Positions 1 to 5,221 of a stretch of 5,328 bases of DNA are shown piece by piece (the stretch's first letter is position 1; every line of letters begins with the position of its first letter). The stretch is from the NCBI GenBank assembly GCA_903832475.1, contig CAILBQ010000536.1:1-5328 (forward strand), written 5' to 3'. A program made the translations under genes and the position numbers. Below the pieces are notes generated by a model, which was not told where the DNA came from, searched no databases, and saw only the letters and a program-made list of their open reading frames with translations. Source of the DNA: an uncultured Acidobacteriota bacterium. GTDB taxonomy: Bacteria; Acidobacteriota; Terriglobia; Terriglobales; Acidobacteriaceae.

Positions 1-160
1 CCTGGCCCGTACGGCAGTAGACACACTTATAGTTGCAGCGGTCCGTGATGGAGACACGCAGGTCCGAAATCACCCGGCCATGGCTGTCCAGCAGTCTGGG
101 TCCGGAATCCTGGGATGATTGGAGTTTCGGCGCGGCGATAATTTGAGGGAAGCTCGCCAT
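1..160 (-). CDS. moaA: GTP 3',8-cyclase MoaA, N-terminal fragment (runs off left edge)
   Basis: MoaA is a cytoplasmic radical-SAM enzyme that converts GTP to 3',8-cyclo-7,8-dihydro-GTP, the first step of molybdenum cofactor synthesis. Only the first 53 codons are in the window. They encode the family signature: a Leu-Leu-Asp-x-x-Gly-Arg stretch (residues 23-29), then LRVSITDRCNYKCVYCRTG (34-52). The radical-SAM CX3CX2C cysteines are C42, C46 and C49. The ATG at 160 has an in-frame TAG directly before it (161-163), so the start cannot lie further upstream. The Shine-Dalgarno match is poor. From memory, the N-terminus is roughly 20 residues longer than in E. coli MoaA. The second, C-terminal Fe-S cluster and the GG motif lie outside the window and cannot be checked. 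Other radical-SAM proteins share the cysteine motif, but the flanking residues are those of MoaA. Confidence 0.93.
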   Translation of the reverse strand, partial: MASFPQIIAAPKLQSSQDSGPRLLDSHGRVISDLRVSITDRCNYKCVYCRTGQ

Positions 161-204
161 CTACAGGTAGGCTAACCCATTTGACGACGCTTCGGAAACG
201 CAGG

Positions 205-233
205 ACTATACAGTTCTTTTGAAGAAGTTCGAA
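205..233 (-). promoter_or_regulatory. Candidate promoter for moaA
   Basis: Read on the minus strand, TATAGT (205-210) matches the -10 consensus at five of six positions. A weak -35, TTCGAA (228-233, three of six), sits 17 bases upstream. This would give a leader of roughly 40 bases before the moaA ATG. The assignment rests on hexamer matching alone. Major acidobacterial promoters are assumed, not shown, to follow the sigma-70 consensus. Confidence 0.25.
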
Positions 234-356
234 CAGAGGTCAGAATCCATGCCAAACGACGGGGAAAGTCGGATCCGGCAACACGCTGCTCGGAGGATTC
301 CGCGGGTGAGGCGGGCGTTTATTCCTAATTGCTCGTCCCGGTTCTCGTCCTGCAGC

Positions 357-635
357 CTAGTCGATGGGCACAGTTCCGTAGCGCATCAAGGTGCCCAGTC
401 CGCCACAGACCACCACGACGGTTCCTGCGACGAGCATGTAATACGCCATCGGATGAGCCCATCCTGGCGAGTAGGTCAAGTCCTGTCCAACCCATAGCAG
501 CAGCAGAACGCAAATTACAGAAAACTGCCCTGCGATGACCTGAAGCGTCAAGCCCCATTCGCGGCGCTTGTCCAGAGCTTCTACCTGGGCTGGAGTCAAA
601 TTGCGTTCGTTGACAGGCAAAAGCATATTGGCCAT
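357..635 (-). CDS. Small two-helix membrane protein, function unknown
   Basis: The 92-residue product is not recognised. It has a polar N-terminus (about 1-30) with the stretch LTPAQVEALDKRREWG (residues 13-28). A first hydrophobic helix follows at about 31-50 (LLLLWV core). A short polar loop with Gly-Trp-Ala-His-Pro (58-62) leads to a second helix at about 63-84 (VVVVCGGLG core). The arginines before helix 1 and after helix 2 suggest both ends are cytoplasmic and that it is an inner-membrane hairpin. The frame stays open to 797, but the ATG at 635 was chosen. GGAGAG (645-650) lies nine bases before it, and the upstream codons encode Arg/Pro/Ser-rich sequence without protein character. It lies between moaA and the zinc-ribbon gene on the same strand, with gaps of about 200 bases on each side, so co-transcription is not obvious. 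Confidence 0.62.
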   Translation of the reverse strand: MANMLLPVNERNLTPAQVEALDKRREWGLTLQVIAGQFSVICVLLLLWVGQDLTYSPGWAHPMAYYMLVAGTVVVVCGGLGTLMRYGTVPID

Positions 636-680
636 GGGTGCGTTCTCTCCAAAATCAAAGGGTACGTCTCGTCTCCGCTG

Positions 681-711
681 ATTGTAAATGGCAGGTAGGG
701 CCAGCGCGCAA
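681..711 (-). promoter_or_regulatory. Candidate promoter for the small membrane protein
   Basis: On the minus strand, TACAAT (681-686) matches the -10 consensus at five of six positions. TTGCGC (706-711) shares the TTG of the -35 but has a long 19-base spacer. The predicted transcription start, near 674, would leave about 40 bases of leader with the GGAGAG ribosome site at 645-650 correctly placed. The assignment is by hexamer match only. It supports starting the gene at 635 rather than 797, because the longer frame would begin upstream of this promoter. Confidence 0.3.
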
Positions 712-843
712 CTGGCATACGCCGGCCTGCGGTCTGGCCTTCTCGATGGTCCCGAATTGGGAGCCATGCGCAGCCGGTGATGCGACGAAGTCATCACGGA
801 ATCCGGCGGAACCGTTCGTTTTCAGGCTGTTTAGCAACCGAAC

Positions 844-1119
844 TTACAAGAAAGCCAAAGTTTGCAAAGATGTGATCTCAAAGCGTTTTCGGCAACGAAT
901 GTTCCCACACGCAACCATGTCATCCCGGCGCACCATGTAGGGTTGGGCTTTTGCGAAGCGAGCTCGATCTCTCTCGTCGGCATTCCGCGGTAATTGGGCG
1001 CGCTTTCGTCGAACGACCCAGTTTATGGTGTGGTCGCTTGGCTGCCCGCAGTGGGGGCAAACCAGGGTGTGAGTTCGCTGTTCGTTTGTTTCCGTGAAAA
1101 ATTCCCGTTCTTCCATCAT
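844..1119 (-). CDS. Small zinc-ribbon protein, function unknown
   Basis: The 91-residue protein has two cysteine pairs typical of a metal-binding ribbon. The first is CPHCG at 21-25 (C21, C24) and the second is CGNIRC at 71-76 (C71, C76), followed by a basic RKRFE stretch. This CX2C-X46-CX4C pattern most likely binds one zinc ion. The insert between the pairs is highly charged and Arg-rich (residues 37-65), which would suit nucleic-acid or protein contact, but no specific role can be named. There is no signal peptide or membrane segment, so it is probably cytoplasmic. Two ATG codons are in tandem. The first (1117-1119) is preferred because GGAG (1128-1131) lies eight bases upstream. It is divergent from the 59-residue gene across 54 bases. 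I recall similar small zinc ribbons among acidobacterial hypothetical proteins, but this is unverified. Confidence 0.75.
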   Translation of the reverse strand: MMEEREFFTETNEQRTHTLVCPHCGQPSDHTINWVVRRKRAQLPRNADERDRARFAKAQPYMVRRDDMVACGNIRCRKRFEITSLQTLAFL

Positions 1120-1150
1120 CGGCGTAACTCCAGCTTTCGCTACGGAGAAA

Positions 1151-1163
1151 AGTATTCCATACT
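1151..1163. promoter_or_regulatory. 13-bp inverted repeat in the divergent intergenic region
   Basis: AGTAT-TCC-ATACT has perfect five-base arms around a three-base centre. It sits in the 54-base gap between the divergent zinc-ribbon and 59-residue genes. Partial -10-like hexamers (AATACT on the minus strand, CATACT on the plus strand) overlap it, so it could be an operator controlling both genes. A repeat this short can also arise by chance. Confidence 0.28.
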
Positions 1164-1173
1164 CGGGAGAGTC

Positions 1174-1353
1174 ATGACGAAACGAAAACCAGGCACCTTC
1201 TCGGTAACCAAGGCTGTGAAGTCAAATGCGCGCGACCAGGTTGGTCAACCCAAGCCTAGCCGCGTGCTCGACGACAAGCCCAAGCCGGACGGGCGCGAAA
1301 GCAAGCATAAGCCGTCGCTTGAGCAGTTGATTGAGAAGGAAAAGGAAGACTGA
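1174..1353 (+). CDS. Small Lys/Pro-rich, probably disordered protein, function unknown
   Basis: The 59-residue product has about 15 Lys/Arg and 10 Asp/Glu residues, repeated Lys-Pro steps (KPKP, HKP), almost no bulky hydrophobic residues after residue 15, and an acidic C-terminal tail (EKEKED). It looks intrinsically disordered. The N-terminal stretch GTFSVTKAVKSNAR (7-20) is the best candidate for a conserved or interacting segment. Its basic charge is compatible with nucleic-acid or ribosome association, but nothing shows this. The ATG at 1174 was chosen because GGGAG (1165-1169) lies four bases upstream, which is a short spacing. The open frame runs back to 994 over the start of the opposite-strand zinc-ribbon gene, and that extension is disregarded. 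The gene is convergent with the TonB-family gene, and no rho-independent terminator is visible in the 74 bases between their stop codons. Confidence 0.6.
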   Translation: MTKRKPGTFSVTKAVKSNARDQVGQPKPSRVLDDKPKPDGRESKHKPSLEQLIEKEKED

Positions 1354-1427
1354 CGCCATTCCCGGGCTGGGTAGTTCCCATTCAATTGCAGCGGTTAGGG
1401 CCGCCGGCAGCGCAAAGAACGCGAACG

Positions 1428-2840
1428 CTACTGCGGTTGCGCGGGCTGAACGCTGTAGGGTCCGGGCTTGACTGGGTTGCCGGGCGCCGCGGGCTGTGCT
1501 TCCCTGGCCGACACGGCAGTCCGCTTCGAATAAATCCGGAACATCACTGCCAGATCCAGCGTTTCGGCCACCGGTTTGCCGGCTTTGATCGCAGGTTCAA
1601 ATTTCGCCTTCTTGATGGCTTCCACGGCTTTTTCGTCCAGACCGAAACCGATGGGAAGGACCACCGCGATTTCCGTGGGTGTACCGTCAGCTCCAATGAC
1701 GGTTCGGTACAGCGCCCGGCCGGAAATGCCATTCTCCTGAGCAAATTCGTTCGAGTCAGGAGCTATGGAACTGAGGACTTTGGCCTGCTGGTCAACGGCA
1801 TTGGATCGCAGAACGCTGGGATCGTGTGGGCGGTATTCGAGGCCAGCCTTCCGAGCTTGGAAGTAGAGTTGCCAGAACTCGGGCATCTGTTCCTGCAAGC
1901 GCGCATCCAGGCCGGTCGCGAAGACTTTATCCAGCGCTCGGCGCAGCATTGCCGATGCCTGGGCCGATGACGTAGCAGTTTTCGCATCGGATGCAGTCAG
2001 GCCAGGCGTCTCGGAAGGCGTTTCAGCCGCTTGCTCTGCGGGATTATCGGGATTTTTCTCCGTTTTCTGATCAGCGCCAGAGCTGGCGGTGCCGACAGCA
2101 GTAACCGTCGAGGCGCCAGGCTCCGAATTTGCCGGCGACACGGCCGGGGAAGTCGGCGGAACTCCCGGTCTCGGCAATGTCCCTTTCCCGTTCTTTGCCG
2201 TCTTTGCCTTTACTGTCTTGGATTTCATGACCTGTTCGCGATCGATGGTGATTTTCAGCACCTTTTTCCTGGGAGTGATCTTGATCCGCTCGACGTCTTT
2301 GCCCGGGTCTGCGTCGATGATTCCCGCAATATAGTGCAGTGCGTAGCGCGCTCCCTCGAGTTCCACCTTGTGTTTGCTCAGGCGGACTTTGTCGACCTGG
2401 ACACCACTCAAAGTGAAGGAGCCTTGTGCTGGATGCCCGATTGCGTCGCCATTCTCCGTGAAGCTGAGAGAATCGCCCAGGTATCCGCCACGAAGAAAAA
2501 GCGGCTTCCCGACGAGCTGGCGTTGAAGTTCCTCTTCGGTTACCTCACCCTGGTTCGCAGAGAAGTTCATCGGCGATGCCGTTCCTGCTGATCCTGCACT
2601 GGAGGGAGCAGCGGCGGGCAGCGCATTCGGCCCGGTCTCGGCACTTGCCTGAGGAGCACTTTGCGCAGCGCAATGCATAGTGGCACCGCAGCTCAGCACG
2701 AAACTCGCAACGGCGAAAAAAGCCAAGAAAGAGGACTGCAGCCAGCCGACATTTTTTGGGCGGACAAGGAGAGGCACAGTGCAAAAAGCAGTTTTGGCAA
2801 GAAATTGCATAGGGTGACCTGAAGGAAACTGTAGCAGCAA
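1428..2840 (-). CDS. TonB-family protein with C-terminal TonB domain
   Basis: The 470-residue exported or membrane-anchored protein has four parts. A hydrophobic segment lies at about 33-50, followed by Cys-Ala-Ala-Gln-Ser, a possible signal-peptidase site near residues 57-61. A compact domain spans about 98-205, beginning TEEELQRQLVGKPLFLRGGY. An Ala/Pro/Ser/Thr-rich linker covers about 206-298. The C-terminal part ends in a TonB-like domain (369-438) containing GISGRALYRTVIGADGTP and LDEKAVEAIKKAKFEPAI. Classical TonB transmits proton-motive force from ExbB-ExbD to outer-membrane receptors. No exbB, exbD or receptor gene is nearby, so a different envelope role is possible. The start is ambiguous. 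TTG at 2840 has GAGGAG eleven bases upstream and is used here; ATG at 2810 would give 460 residues. VLSC (48-51) is only a poor lipobox. It lies 26 bases after trmJ on the same strand, which suggests a shared transcript. Confidence 0.85.
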   Translation of the reverse strand: MLLQFPSGHPMQFLAKTAFCTVPLLVRPKNVGWLQSSFLAFFAVASFVLSCGATMHCAAQSAPQASAETGPNALPAAAPSSAGSAGTASPMNFSANQGEVTEEELQRQLVGKPLFLRGGYLGDSLSFTENGDAIGHPAQGSFTLSGVQVDKVRLSKHKVELEGARYALHYIAGIIDADPGKDVERIKITPRKKVLKITIDREQVMKSKTVKAKTAKNGKGTLPRPGVPPTSPAVSPANSEPGASTVTAVGTASSGADQKTEKNPDNPAEQAAETPSETPGLTASDAKTATSSAQASAMLRRALDKVFATGLDARLQEQMPEFWQLYFQARKAGLEYRPHDPSVLRSNAVDQQAKVLSSIAPDSNEFAQENGISGRALYRTVIGADGTPTEIAVVLPIGFGLDEKAVEAIKKAKFEPAIKAGKPVAETLDLAVMFRIYSKRTAVSAREAQPAAPGNPVKPGPYSVQPAQPQ

Positions 2841-2851
2841 AGCGACTGTAT

Positions 2852-2857
2852 CTCCTC
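2852..2857 (-). promoter_or_regulatory. Ribosome binding site favouring the TTG start of the TonB-family gene
   Basis: GAGGAG on the minus strand lies in the 26-base gap after the trmJ stop and eleven bases before TTG (2838-2840). The alternative ATG (2808-2810) has only a weak AGG about eight bases upstream. The strong site is evidence for the longer, TTG-initiated form, although its spacing is at the upper end of the usual range. Confidence 0.45.
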
Positions 2858-2866
2858 AGAACTTGT

Positions 2867-3664
2867 TCAGTTTTTGCCCGTCTTCTTGTCGAATTGCCAC
2901 AAAATCCGGCGAAAAAGTCCCATCATTCGCCTCAGGTCCGCGTCATTCGGCATGAGTCGCCGTAACAGGACGCGCATCGCCTCGCCGTTGGCCGAACGCA
3001 TGCCTCGAGTCGTGTAGTTGGCTGCGGCCATCGTCTCCTCGATCAGCTCTGCCAGACGATCGAGCTGTCCCGAAGTGGGATTTTGATGGCCCTCCTTGGG
3101 GTCGATCTCTAAAACCGGGCTGGTTCCAAGACCCGAATGAGCTTGGCCGTCGAAATTTGTGCGCGAAAGCTCATAGAGGCAAACCGCGACGGCCTGTCCC
3201 AGGTTCATGGATGGCTGTGCCTCGCTCGTATCGATGACGATCAGCGCATGGCACCAGGAGAGGTCGTCGCTGGTCAGTCCATGCTTCTCCGACCCGAAGA
3301 CCAGAGCGATGCGGTTGCGGTCTATCCGCTCGGCGGACAGAGCATGGCGAACCTGCGCAGCAGCCTCGGGAAGGCCCAGAATGGCCTGTTCCGGCTTTCT
3401 CCGATCCAGCGATCCCGTACCCACAACCAAATTGCAGGAGCGAACCGCGTCGGCGAGCGTTTCGAAGACCTTCGCCTCGCGAAGCAGATCCGGAGCGCCG
3501 ACTGCCGATTTCGCTTCCATCCAATTAACAGCAAACGGCGCCACGATGCTCAGGCGGCGAAATCCGAAATTCGCCATTGCCCGTGCCGCTGCGCCAATGT
3601 TCAACGGATTGCGCGGAGATACAAGCACAATCTCGACGCGGTCGCACTGGTCAGGAGTCAGCAA
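2867..3664 (-). CDS. trmJ: tRNA (cytidine/uridine-2'-O-)-methyltransferase TrmJ (SpoU/SPOUT family)
   Basis: TrmJ is a SAM-dependent, dimeric SPOUT methyltransferase that 2'-O-methylates the nucleotide at position 32 of the tRNA anticodon loop in E. coli. All three SpoU motifs are present. Motif 1 is PRNPLNIGAAARAMANFGF (17-35), with conserved N22 and R28. Motif 2 is LVFGSEKHGL (121-130). Motif 3 is the knot-forming IDTSEAQPSMNLGQAVAV (144-161). A C-terminal helical extension (about 200-258, with MRVLLRRLMPNDADLRRMMGL) matches the TrmJ/group-1 subfamily rather than TrmL. The length of 265 residues is normal. An in-frame TAA lies 9-11 bases before TTG 3664, and no ATG precedes motif 1, so TTG 3664 (or the adjacent CTG) is the likely start. 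Related SpoU enzymes acting on other RNA sites remain possible. It lies upstream of the TonB-family gene on one strand and diverges from mtnB. Confidence 0.92.
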   Translation of the reverse strand: MLTPDQCDRVEIVLVSPRNPLNIGAAARAMANFGFRRLSIVAPFAVNWMEAKSAVGAPDLLREAKVFETLADAVRSCNLVVGTGSLDRRKPEQAILGLPEAAAQVRHALSAERIDRNRIALVFGSEKHGLTSDDLSWCHALIVIDTSEAQPSMNLGQAVAVCLYELSRTNFDGQAHSGLGTSPVLEIDPKEGHQNPTSGQLDRLAELIEETMAAANYTTRGMRSANGEAMRVLLRRLMPNDADLRRMMGLFRRILWQFDKKTGKN

Positions 3665-3670
3665 ACCCTG

Positions 3671-3676
3671 ATTTTA
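3671..3676 (-). promoter_or_regulatory. Candidate -10 element of trmJ, implying little or no leader
   Basis: TAAAAT on the minus strand matches the -10 consensus at five of six positions. It ends six bases before the TTG taken as the trmJ start. Transcription would begin at or next to that codon, which would make the message nearly leaderless. No convincing -35 is present at normal spacing, so this is a weak call. Confidence 0.25.
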
Positions 3677-3868
3677 ACTGGGCGCAGACGGCGCAACCGG
3701 GACGACTTCCATAGGAGCTCGCCATGCAGACTGGCCCTCAGCATCCCAGTGCAGAAATTTGCCACATCCTTACCACACGGCTCACACTGGATTCAACGCA
3801 ATCGGAAAATCTCAGAACCAGGCATTTCGTCGCCTACCAGACTGTGCGTGGCGGCGGAAACACATCCC

Positions 3869-3881
3869 ATTTTGAGAAAAT
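3869..3881. promoter_or_regulatory. 13-bp inverted repeat just before the first mtnB ATG
   Basis: ATTTT-GAG-AAAAT has perfect five-base arms and ends six bases before the ATG at 3888. It overlaps the weak GAGA ribosome-site candidate (3874-3877). It could be an operator or a small hairpin that hides the ribosome site. Its AT-rich arms make a chance origin plausible. Confidence 0.18.
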
Positions 3882-3887
3882 AGAACG

Positions 3888-4577
3888 ATGGCTTCTTTGG
3901 AAGGTATACAGCTTGGGATGAACGTTCGGAATTTACAGGGAATCACCTGGAATGAGGGGCTGCTGGCCCAGGCGCACCGGCTTTGCGATGCCGCTCGTCT
4001 CTGTTCCCAACGTGGGTGGGTGCCCGCTACGTCCGGCAACTTCAGTTTCCGCGACCGTGCGAGCGGACGCATTCTGATTACAGCCAGCGGTCTCGACAAA
4101 GGCGCTCTCTCTCCGACGGATCTGCTCGAAATCGATGCAGACTGCAATTCTCTCGCCGGAAACGGCAAACCATCGGCTGAGACCAGCATCCACGGCGTTA
4201 TCTATCGCTGTCAGCCGGAAGCCCGCGCGATCTTCCACGTTCACAGCATCTGGAATACGCTCATTTCAGAACACTTCGGCGATAAGGGCGGCCTGGTTCT
4301 GGAAGGCTATGAATTGCTGAAAGCGCTAAGTGGAGTCTCGACACATCTGCACCGGGAATTGGTTCCAATCCTCGAAAATTCTCAGGATTACGCAGTTCTC
4401 TCTGCCGAAGTGGCCAAAGTGCTGCGCAACATTCCCCATGCGCACGGCGTGTTATTGCGCCGGCACGGACTTTATACTTGGGGTGAATCGATTCCCGGCG
4501 CGTGGCGACACCTGGAAGCCCTGGAATTTTTGTTCGAGGCGGAAAGCCGTCACTTGATGGTCCCGGGAAGTTGGTAG
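3888..4577 (+). CDS. mtnB: Methylthioribulose-1-phosphate dehydratase MtnB
   Basis: MtnB is a zinc enzyme of the class II aldolase/FucA-like fold. It dehydrates 5-methylthioribulose-1-phosphate to the 2,3-diketo phosphate in methionine salvage, in the cytoplasm. The product has 229 residues. It carries the phosphate-binding segment PATSGNFSFRD (46-56), ITASGLDKGAL (64-74), the zinc ligands H117 and H119 in FHVHS, EGYELLKALSG (139-149) with E142 aligning with the catalytic glutamate of the human homologue APIP, and the third zinc histidine H193 in RRHGLYTWG. The start is uncertain. ATG 3888 has only a weak GAGA upstream. ATG 3918 (residue 11) would give a length closer to family norms and overlaps the stop of an upstream reading frame as ATGA. 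It is the first gene of an mtnB-mtnD-mtnC operon and diverges from trmJ. A 74-base gap separates it from mtnD. Confidence 0.95.
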   Translation: MASLEGIQLGMNVRNLQGITWNEGLLAQAHRLCDAARLCSQRGWVPATSGNFSFRDRASGRILITASGLDKGALSPTDLLEIDADCNSLAGNGKPSAETSIHGVIYRCQPEARAIFHVHSIWNTLISEHFGDKGGLVLEGYELLKALSGVSTHLHRELVPILENSQDYAVLSAEVAKVLRNIPHAHGVLLRRHGLYTWGESIPGAWRHLEALEFLFEAESRHLMVPGSW

Positions 4578-4651
4578 AGGCAGCCTTCGCTACAGGAGGC
4601 GACTGCTTCTGACGGAAAAGTTTGTTCTGAAACACCATAAGAGGTCTGGCG

Positions 4652-5221
4652 ATGGCAGTCTTGAGTATTCCCAAATTGGGCATTCGAGCCGAGAATGAGC
4701 TTGAAATCAAGCGGCGGTTAAGCGAGGCCGGTATTGAATACGAGCGCTGGGACCTTTCGCGAGTTCCCGCCGACGCCACAGCCGATCAGGTCCTCGCCGC
4801 GTATGCGCCTGAAATTGAAGCGATGAAGCAGCGAGGCGGGTACACTACCGCCGACGTCGTCGACATCACTCCTGAAACGCCGAACCTGGAGCCGATGCTC
4901 GCCCGCTTCGACAAGGAGCACACCCACGCCGAAGACGAAGTACGCTTCATTCTTGCCGGCCGCGGCATCTTCTTTCTTCATATCGCGGATGAAGTGCTTT
5001 CCGTCGAAGTTCACCCCGGCGATATGCTGCGCGTACCCCGCGGGACCACGCACTGGTTCACGCTTTGCAGCGATCGCCGCATCCGCGCCATTCGCTGGTT
5101 TCAGAACACGTCCGGCTGGACGCCGGAATATACAGGTTCCGGCGTGGATCAGCAGCACCAGCCCCTCTGCTTCGGCCCGGCCTACCTCGGAGCCCGCGTA
5201 GAAACCAAGATCCATGTCTGA
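4652..5221 (+). CDS. mtnD: Acireductone dioxygenase MtnD
   Basis: MtnD is a cupin-fold metalloenzyme that oxidises acireductone with O2. With Fe(II) it gives 4-methylthio-2-oxobutanoate (the methionine precursor) and formate. With Ni(II) it can give an off-pathway product plus CO. The 189-residue length is typical. GGYTTADVVDITPETPN (62-78) precedes the metal-binding stretch EHTHAEDEVRFIL (89-101), with ligands H90, H92 and E96. The fourth ligand is H134 in PRGTTHWF. The spacing from H90 to H134 is 44, the same as in the Klebsiella enzyme (H96 to H140). Sequence alone does not tell which metal is used. The ATG at 4652 has GAGG (4641-4644) seven bases upstream. It follows mtnB and overlaps mtnC by eight bases, as expected for an operon in which MtnC makes its substrate. 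Confidence 0.97.
   Translation: MAVLSIPKLGIRAENELEIKRRLSEAGIEYERWDLSRVPADATADQVLAAYAPEIEAMKQRGGYTTADVVDITPETPNLEPMLARFDKEHTHAEDEVRFILAGRGIFFLHIADEVLSVEVHPGDMLRVPRGTTHWFTLCSDRRIRAIRWFQNTSGWTPEYTGSGVDQQHQPLCFGPAYLGARVETKIHV

Noticed and set aside
161..356. Possible molybdenum-cofactor riboswitch upstream of moaA
   Set aside because: The gene context invited it, but I could not identify the conserved Moco-motif helices in this 196-base stretch. Only scattered six-base complementarity (243-248 with 295-300) is present. An Infam/Infernal covariance-model scan would decide.
219..538. Plus-strand open frames overlapping the small membrane gene and the gap before moaA
   Set aside because: No convincing ribosome site; the products are Arg/Ser-rich and overlap a better-supported minus-strand gene.
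636..797. N-terminal extension of the small membrane protein to ATG 797
   Set aside because: The extra codons give Arg/Pro/Ser-rich sequence, the candidate promoter lies inside it, and GGAGAG is placed for the start at 635.
1354..1427. Rho-independent terminator between the convergent genes
   Set aside because: Only a four-base GCGG/CCGC stem is present, with no T-tract on either strand.
1386..2591. Two long plus-strand open frames antisense to the TonB-family gene
   Set aside because: Their translations are Arg/Gly/Cys-rich without domain character, while the minus strand encodes a clear TonB domain.
3137..3883. Long plus-strand open frame (248 codons) antisense to trmJ
   Set aside because: It lies almost wholly opposite the well-supported trmJ motifs, and its product is Arg/Ser/His-rich with no recognisable domain. 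It is a shadow of a GC-rich gene.
3665..3887. Possible SAM- or SAH-type riboswitch upstream of mtnB
   Set aside because: CTGGCCC near 3731 briefly resembles part of the SAM-I core, but the remaining conserved SAM-I segments are missing and no SAH-motif core is seen.
4261..5215. Two minus-strand open frames (172 and 165 codons) opposite mtnB and mtnD
   Set aside because: The plus strand carries full catalytic motifs of MtnB and MtnD; the opposite frames show no protein features.
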